Assembly: GCA_937983065.1 (NCBI GenBank)
Contig: CALKAL010000085.1
Span: forward strand, 1-27,261
Length of the DNA: 27,261 bases
Origin: an uncultured Bacillaceae bacterium
GTDB lineage: Bacteria; Bacillota; Bacilli; Bacillales; Alkalibacillaceae
Direction: 5' to 3'
Shown: positions 23,960 through 27,261 of the stretch, piece after piece
Layout of the letters: every line of letters begins with the position of its first letter
How positions within the stretch are numbered: the stretch's first letter is position 1
The notes under the pieces: generated by a model
Seen by the model: the letters and a program-made list of their open reading frames with translations, nothing else
What the model was told of the DNA's origin: nothing
Databases searched by the model: none
Translations under genes and position numbers: made by a program

Positions 23960-24250
23960 TTAAGGAAGCTCGATTTGCTTATTTTCTTTTGATTGTTTGT
24001 AAAGAATTATCGTATTACCTATTAGCTGTACAAGTTCACTTCCCGTATTATTGGCTAGCTTGTCAGCCACATCTTCCTTATCCTCTTCGCAATTTTGCAA
24101 AACAGAAATTTTTATAAGCTCTCTTTTTTCTAATGCTTCGTCTACCGATTGAACGAGCATATCATTGACCCCAGCTTTTCCGACTTGAAAAATTGGCTTC
24201 AAATGATGGGCTTCCTTTTTCAAAAATTTTATTTGTTTATTCGTAAGCAT
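23960..24250 (-). CDS. yhbY: Ribosome assembly RNA-binding protein YhbY (YqeI)
   Basis: CRM-domain RNA-binding protein associated with pre-50S particles. From ATG 24250 it has 96 residues starting MLTNKQIKFLKKEAHHLKPI, with the CRM signature FQVGKAGVND (GxxG). AAAGGGG, located in the end of aroE, lies 8 nt upstream and decides the start; the longer reading to 24289 overlaps aroE heavily and adds unrelated residues. It follows aroE by 4 nt. Confidence 0.96.
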   Translation of the reverse strand: MLTNKQIKFLKKEAHHLKPIFQVGKAGVNDMLVQSVDEALEKRELIKISVLQNCEEDKEDVADKLANNTGSELVQLIGNTIILYKQSKENKQIELP

Positions 24251-24254
24251 ATTG

Positions 24255-25079
24255 TTAACCCCTTTCTTCTGTAACATTAGACAGATCAATAGACGGTTTT
24301 AAATTTGTCCAAATGTGAAAAGCTTCCCGTGCTTGATAAAATAACATCGATTCACCAAAAAGTAACTGGGCGCCATTTGCTTTAGCCTCTTTTAAAAATG
24401 CTGTCCATTTCGGTTTATAAATGATATCACTAACAATTGTCCCTTTTTTAATTCCCTTTAATGAAATAATTTGCGTTTCGTCATGAGGGGTCATACCAAC
24501 TGATGTCGTTTGAATAATTAAATCATAACGATTTAAATAATTGCTCACCTCATTTAATTGAATGGCTTCACTATTTCTAATGCTATACACCATATTTACC
24601 GCATGTTCTATCGTACGATTCGTTACATCAACCCGGTTAAAAGGATAAGCTTGTAACGTGTAATAAATCCCTTTTGCGGCTCCACCCGCCCCGATGATTA
24701 GTACGTTTTTTTGATGAACGGCGTTAAAAAATGTTGGATACGTCTCTTGCAACGATTGAACATAGCCTATGCCGTCTGTATTATATCCGATTAATTGACC
24801 TGCTTTACTAATTTTCACCGTGTTTACTGCTTGTAACCGTTTAGCACTTTCATCAACTTTATCTAAATGCGACATCACTGTTTCTTTAAATGGGATTGTT
24901 ACATTAAACCCGATAAAATTGTTCTCGACTAAAAATTGAATCGTTTCTTCGATGTCTGATTCGGTTATTTCGAATAACTCGTAGCTCCCTTGTAAATTTA
25001 AATTTTTTAAAAAAGAGTGATGTATGTTTGGTGAGGCGGATTGCTTTATTGGATTTCCGATTAAGGCCATTTTATACAT
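24255..25079 (-). CDS. aroE: Shikimate dehydrogenase (NADP+)
   Basis: Reduces 3-dehydroshikimate to shikimate in aromatic amino acid synthesis. 274 residues. Substrate-binding serines lie in KQSASPNIH (Ser14, Ser16), the catalytic lysine in NVTIPFKETV (Lys65), Asn86 in AVNTV and Asp102 in GYNTDGIGY. The NADP-binding loop GAGGAAKG and NRT follow. GGGGGAAG precedes the ATG. It is embedded in an operon otherwise devoted to ribosome assembly and NAD synthesis, 11 nt after yqeH, as in B. subtilis. Confidence 0.97.
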   Translation of the reverse strand: MYKMALIGNPIKQSASPNIHHSFLKNLNLQGSYELFEITESDIEETIQFLVENNFIGFNVTIPFKETVMSHLDKVDESAKRLQAVNTVKISKAGQLIGYNTDGIGYVQSLQETYPTFFNAVHQKNVLIIGAGGAAKGIYYTLQAYPFNRVDVTNRTIEHAVNMVYSIRNSEAIQLNEVSNYLNRYDLIIQTTSVGMTPHDETQIISLKGIKKGTIVSDIIYKPKWTAFLKEAKANGAQLLFGESMLFYQAREAFHIWTNLKPSIDLSNVTEERG

Positions 25080-25090
25080 CCGACTTCCCC

Positions 25091-26197
25091 CTATATGATT
25101 GCATTTCTAACCGTTACGTGAACCCCTTTTGGTACGTGGGCAGTCACTTGAGTTAGTCCTTCCCCGATTGTGATCCACCCGAGTCCAGAAATAACTAAAT
25201 CGACTTTATGATCAAAATCCAATTCAAACGTTTGCTGTTCAAATTTCGGAAAATCATTTACATATTGTTTAGACGGTGGTGATAACATTTCGCCAATATG
25301 TTTTTCATATAATTGATCCGCATTCTCTTTCTTTGTCCGATGAATGTTCAATTCATTAGCAAAATAACAAACGTACCCTTTCTTCTCATCGGCTTGATCA
25401 ATATCTAAACGAGCTAATCCACCGAAAAATAATGCTTGTCCATCATTCATTTGATAAACACGAGGCTTCACTTCTTTTCGTGGAGTAATCACTTTTAAAT
25501 CTTCCCCACTTAGTAAATGAACGATTTGATGATGGTTAATCACTCCTGGTGTATCAATCATATATGACTTTTTATCTAACGGTATTTCAATAAAGCCTAG
25601 CGTCGTTCCAGGAAAGTACGATGTTGTAATAACATCCTTCGCTTTTAACGTTTGATTAATTAAATAATTGATAAACGTCGACTTTCCAACATTCGTTGAA
25701 CCGACAACGTATATGTTTTGGCTTTTTCTAAGACGTTCTAATTGTAACGATGCCTCATCCATTCCTATTCCTTTAACCGAACTAACAAGAAAAATCGCTT
25801 CAACATTTAAGCCATAATCCTCCGTCGTTTTTTTAAGCCATAATCGTACTTTATTTAAATTAACTGATTGAGGTAATAAATCCACTTTATTGCCAATTAA
25901 AACAATCGGCTTCTTTCCGACGATTCGTTTTAAATGAGGAATAAAACTGCCGTGTACATCGAATAAATCAACAACCTTTACGATGAGCCCATTTTTTGTA
26001 TTTATTTTATTTAACATTTGAATATAATCATCCGCTTTTAAATCGACATCTTGAACCTCATTATAATGCTTCAAGCGAAAGCAACGTTGACAAATAACTT
26101 CTTCTCGATTTAACGCTGATTCAGGTGTATAACCTAACTCATCTTTATTTTCCGTTTGGATTTGCACCCCACAGCCTTGGCAATAGATTGTATCCAT
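25091..26197 (-). CDS. yqeH: Ribosome biogenesis GTPase YqeH
   Basis: Circularly permuted GTPase needed for 30S subunit assembly. The start I use (ATG 26195-26197) gives 368 residues. An N-terminal zinc finger with Cys6, Cys9, Cys36 and Cys39 (CQGCG...CQRC) is followed by the permuted G motifs: G4 NKVD (103-106), G5 near SSVKG, G1 GSTNVGKST (166-174) and G3 DTPG (215-218). GGGAGG lies upstream. A second ATG one codon earlier is also possible; both overlap the yqeG stop (TGATG/ATGA), so the genes are coupled. Confidence 0.97.
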   Translation of the reverse strand: MDTIYCQGCGVQIQTENKDELGYTPESALNREEVICQRCFRLKHYNEVQDVDLKADDYIQMLNKINTKNGLIVKVVDLFDVHGSFIPHLKRIVGKKPIVLIGNKVDLLPQSVNLNKVRLWLKKTTEDYGLNVEAIFLVSSVKGIGMDEASLQLERLRKSQNIYVVGSTNVGKSTFINYLINQTLKAKDVITTSYFPGTTLGFIEIPLDKKSYMIDTPGVINHHQIVHLLSGEDLKVITPRKEVKPRVYQMNDGQALFFGGLARLDIDQADEKKGYVCYFANELNIHRTKKENADQLYEKHIGEMLSPPSKQYVNDFPKFEQQTFELDFDHKVDLVISGLGWITIGEGLTQVTAHVPKGVHVTVRNAII

Positions 26198-26721
26198 CAT
26201 TGTTCCTCCCAATTTAGAAGCCCTTTACGTTTAAAATAATTCATAATCCGTCGTTCAACTTGACGATTAAATCGTGTCATAAAGCCATCTGTCTTAACGA
26301 TTGGAACGACTAATATTGTAAACAAATCTGCCCGGTTACCACCGAAAACGTCTGTGAGCAATTGATCGCCAATTACAGCGATTTCCTCATTTTTTAATTG
26401 CATATTATCTTGTGCTCTTTTAAATGAGGCTCTCAGCGGCTTTTTTGCTTTAAATATGTAAGGAATATTTAGCGGTTTAGAAAAATGAGCTACTCGTTCT
26501 TCATTGTTGTTTGACATTATCGTTATTTTTATACTTGCTTCTTCTAATTGCTTAAACCATGTAGCTACTTTTTCAGTCGCTTCTTTTTGGTTCCAAGCAA
26601 CAAGTGTATTATCTAAATCAGTAATGATCCCTTTAATTCCTTTTTCTTTTAAAAATTGAGGCGTTATTTCAAATACTGATTTAACATGTTCATTCGGTAA
26701 AAATTTCTTTAACAAATTCAT
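26197..26721 (-). CDS. yqeG: YqeG family HAD-IIIA phosphatase
   Basis: HAD-superfamily phosphatase of 174 residues. Motif I is DLDNTL (Asp35 and Asp37), motif II is the serine in ITIMSNN (Ser70), motif III is Lys94 in KAKKPLRASF, and motif IV is VIGDQLLTD (GDQ 118-120, Asp124). Eukaryotic relatives dephosphorylate phosphatidylglycerophosphate, so a lipid phosphatase is plausible, but this is inference. It is the first gene of the eight-gene operon. GGAGTGA precedes the ATG closely. Confidence 0.95.
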   Translation of the reverse strand: MNLLKKFLPNEHVKSVFEITPQFLKEKGIKGIITDLDNTLVAWNQKEATEKVATWFKQLEEASIKITIMSNNNEERVAHFSKPLNIPYIFKAKKPLRASFKRAQDNMQLKNEEIAVIGDQLLTDVFGGNRADLFTILVVPIVKTDGFMTRFNRQVERRIMNYFKRKGLLNWEEQ

Positions 26722-26765
26722 TCACTCCAATTAAAAAATCATAAAATAGAAAAGTATCAACATTT

Positions 26766-26794
26766 AGTATATCGTATACGAAAGATATTTTCGA
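26766..26794 (-). promoter_or_regulatory. Candidate promoter of the yqeG operon
   Basis: On the minus strand TCGAAA (26789-26794), 17-nt spacer, TATACT (26766-26771), about 45 nt before the yqeG ATG. It overlaps the palindrome TCGTATACGA. The -35 is imperfect. It lies on one side of the DnaA-box cluster, with sda on the other. Confidence 0.45.
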
Positions 26795-26848
26795 AAAAAA
26801 TATTAATATTACAAAAATCGTTCGACAAATAATAGCAATTTCCTACTC

Positions 26849-26944
26849 TGTGGATAAATATATTAACATTTTACACAGGCTTAATGGCTTATCCCTTATT
26901 AACTTGCAAATGTTATTAGACAAGTTATACACAAGTTATAAACA
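26849..26944. promoter_or_regulatory. DnaA-box cluster between yqeG and sda
   Basis: Two perfect DnaA boxes: TGTGGATAA at 26849-26857 (TTATCCACA on minus) and TTATACACA at 26925-26933 on plus. Two one-mismatch boxes accompany them, TTTTACACA at 26869-26877 and TTATAAACA at 26936-26944. The last ends 11 bp before the sda -35. In B. subtilis DnaA controls sda transcription from boxes in this same position. This lies in the 320-nt stretch 26722-27041 between yqeG and sda. Confidence 0.88.
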
Positions 26945-26955
26945 GCTTAATCGAT

Positions 26956-26984
26956 TTGTCAACTATCATCTTTAGTGATAGTAT
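26956..26984 (+). promoter_or_regulatory. Candidate sda promoter with embedded inverted repeat
   Basis: TTGTCA (26956-26961), 17-nt spacer, TAGTAT (26979-26984) preceded by TGA as an extended -10; an alternative TATAAT starts at 26982 but at 20-nt spacing. The perfect inverted repeat ACTATCA-N7-TGATAGT (26962-26968 and 26976-26982) occupies the spacer and overlaps the -10. Confidence 0.6.
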
Positions 26985-27008
26985 AATAACAGTTTAGTTG
27001 AAGCAGTT

Positions 27009-27044
27009 AAGGGGGTGCTGGCCAGCTTTAGGCCAATACTAATG
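27009..27044 (+). promoter_or_regulatory. sda ribosome binding site with hairpin spacer
   Basis: AAGGGGGTG (27009-27017) pairs with the 16S 3' end along nine positions, one of them G-U, but its core ends 26 nt before the ATG at 27042. Between lie the arms TGGCC (27019-27023) and GGCCA (27031-27035) with a 7-nt loop. Folding them out leaves 9 nt between the core and the ATG. No AUG, and no suitable UUG or GUG with its own site, lies in frame between; the in-frame GTG at 27015 is inside the Shine-Dalgarno. Confidence 0.6.
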
Positions 27045-27182
27045 GACAAATTATCAGATCAACTCCTCATTGAGTCATATTATAAAGCAGTTCAATTAAA
27101 TCTAAACTGTGATTTTATTCGTCTCATTGAGCAGGAATTAAAAAGAAGAAATTTAGATCACTCATTCCAGGTTACATCGTGA
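27042..27182 (+). CDS. sda: Sporulation checkpoint inhibitor Sda
   Basis: Small antikinase that binds the dimerisation domain of KinA and blocks the sporulation phosphorelay when replication is initiated or damaged. The 46-residue protein reads MDKLSDQLLIESYYKAVQLN..., a helical hairpin matching B. subtilis Sda; Leu21 and Phe25, in the kinase-contact surface, are kept. Residue 23 is Cys where B. subtilis has Arg. The tail ends QVTS, uncharged like the ISVSS end required for ClpXP turnover. It has its own candidate promoter with DnaA boxes upstream and is divergent from yqeG, as in B. subtilis. Confidence 0.96.
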   Translation: MDKLSDQLLIESYYKAVQLNLNCDFIRLIEQELKRRNLDHSFQVTS

Positions 27183-27207
27183 ATGAATTAATATAATGAT
27201 GCTATTG

Positions 27208-27255
27208 ACTCCAGTCACTCATTAAAGATTTAATGAGTCTGGAGTTTATTATTTA
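27208..27255 (+). terminator. Terminator of sda
   Basis: A long stem of ACTCCAG/CTGGAGT (27208-27214 and 27239-27245) and ACTCATTAA/TTAATGAGT (27217-27225 and 27230-27238), with a two-base bulge (TC) on the 5' side and loop AGAT, followed by TTATTATTTATTAG. It begins 25 nt after the sda stop. Confidence 0.85.
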
Positions 27256-27261
27256 TTAGTT

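Noticed and set aside
1..27261. CRISPR arrays, tRNA or rRNA genes, transposases, prophage or defence genes
   Set aside because: I looked for spaced direct repeats, tRNA-like cloverleafs and recombinase motifs and saw none; apart from the 288-bp element the region is syntenic core genome.

Overview
This window is a conserved chromosomal neighbourhood of a low-GC, spore-forming member of the Bacillaceae. The gene order is that of the Bacillus subtilis yqeG-to-mtaB (yqeV) region. The CIRCE heat-shock operator, the sporulation genes spoIIP, gpr and sda, and the competence genes comEA, comEB and comEC all point the same way. Proteins resemble but clearly differ from those of B. subtilis. deoC sits directly after mtaB, so this is probably not a B. 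subtilis-group strain; I cannot name the species.

Layout, reading each block in its direction of transcription. Minus strand, 9020 down to 250: the HrcA-controlled heat-shock block hrcA-grpE-dnaK-dnaJ-prmA-rsmE-mtaB-deoC, closed by a strong terminator. It is not uniform inside: a hairpin plus candidate promoter lies between hrcA and grpE, and a strong terminator followed by a good promoter lies between dnaK and dnaJ. Minus strand, 14768 down to 9010: gpr, spoIIP and yqxA, then lepA with its own extended -10 promoter and a terminator touching its stop codon, then hemW. Plus strand: rpsT (14939-15205). Minus strand: holA (15278-16321). Plus strand: the small membrane protein gene yqzM. Minus strand: the competence operon comEA-comEB-comEC (20379 down to 16875), with comER diverging from it. 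Minus strand, 26721 down to 21729: the tightly packed yqeG-yqeH-aroE-yhbY-nadD-yqeK-rsfS-yqeM operon. Plus strand: the sporulation checkpoint gene sda at the right edge.

Functionally the region combines protein folding and its repressor, ribosome modification and assembly (PrmA, RsmE, LepA, YqeH, YhbY, RsfS, S20), tRNA modification (MtaB), replication (HolA), DNA uptake (ComEA/EC), spore formation and germination (SpoIIP, GPR) and a checkpoint linking replication to sporulation (DnaA boxes, Sda).

The protein content is almost all recognised and ordinary. The interesting material is non-coding: (1) a 288-bp GC-rich element with 13-bp terminal inverted repeats and several hairpins sharing a GTCC-type loop, between the convergent genes comER and yqeM; (2) an sda leader in which a near-perfect Shine-Dalgarno lies 26 nt from the ATG with a hairpin between that would restore normal spacing; (3) DnaA boxes between the yqeG and sda promoters; (4) tandem hairpins upstream of holA; (5) the terminator-promoter pair that separates dnaJ from dnaK. 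TTG starts are unusually frequent (prmA, dnaJ, lepA, gpr, comER).
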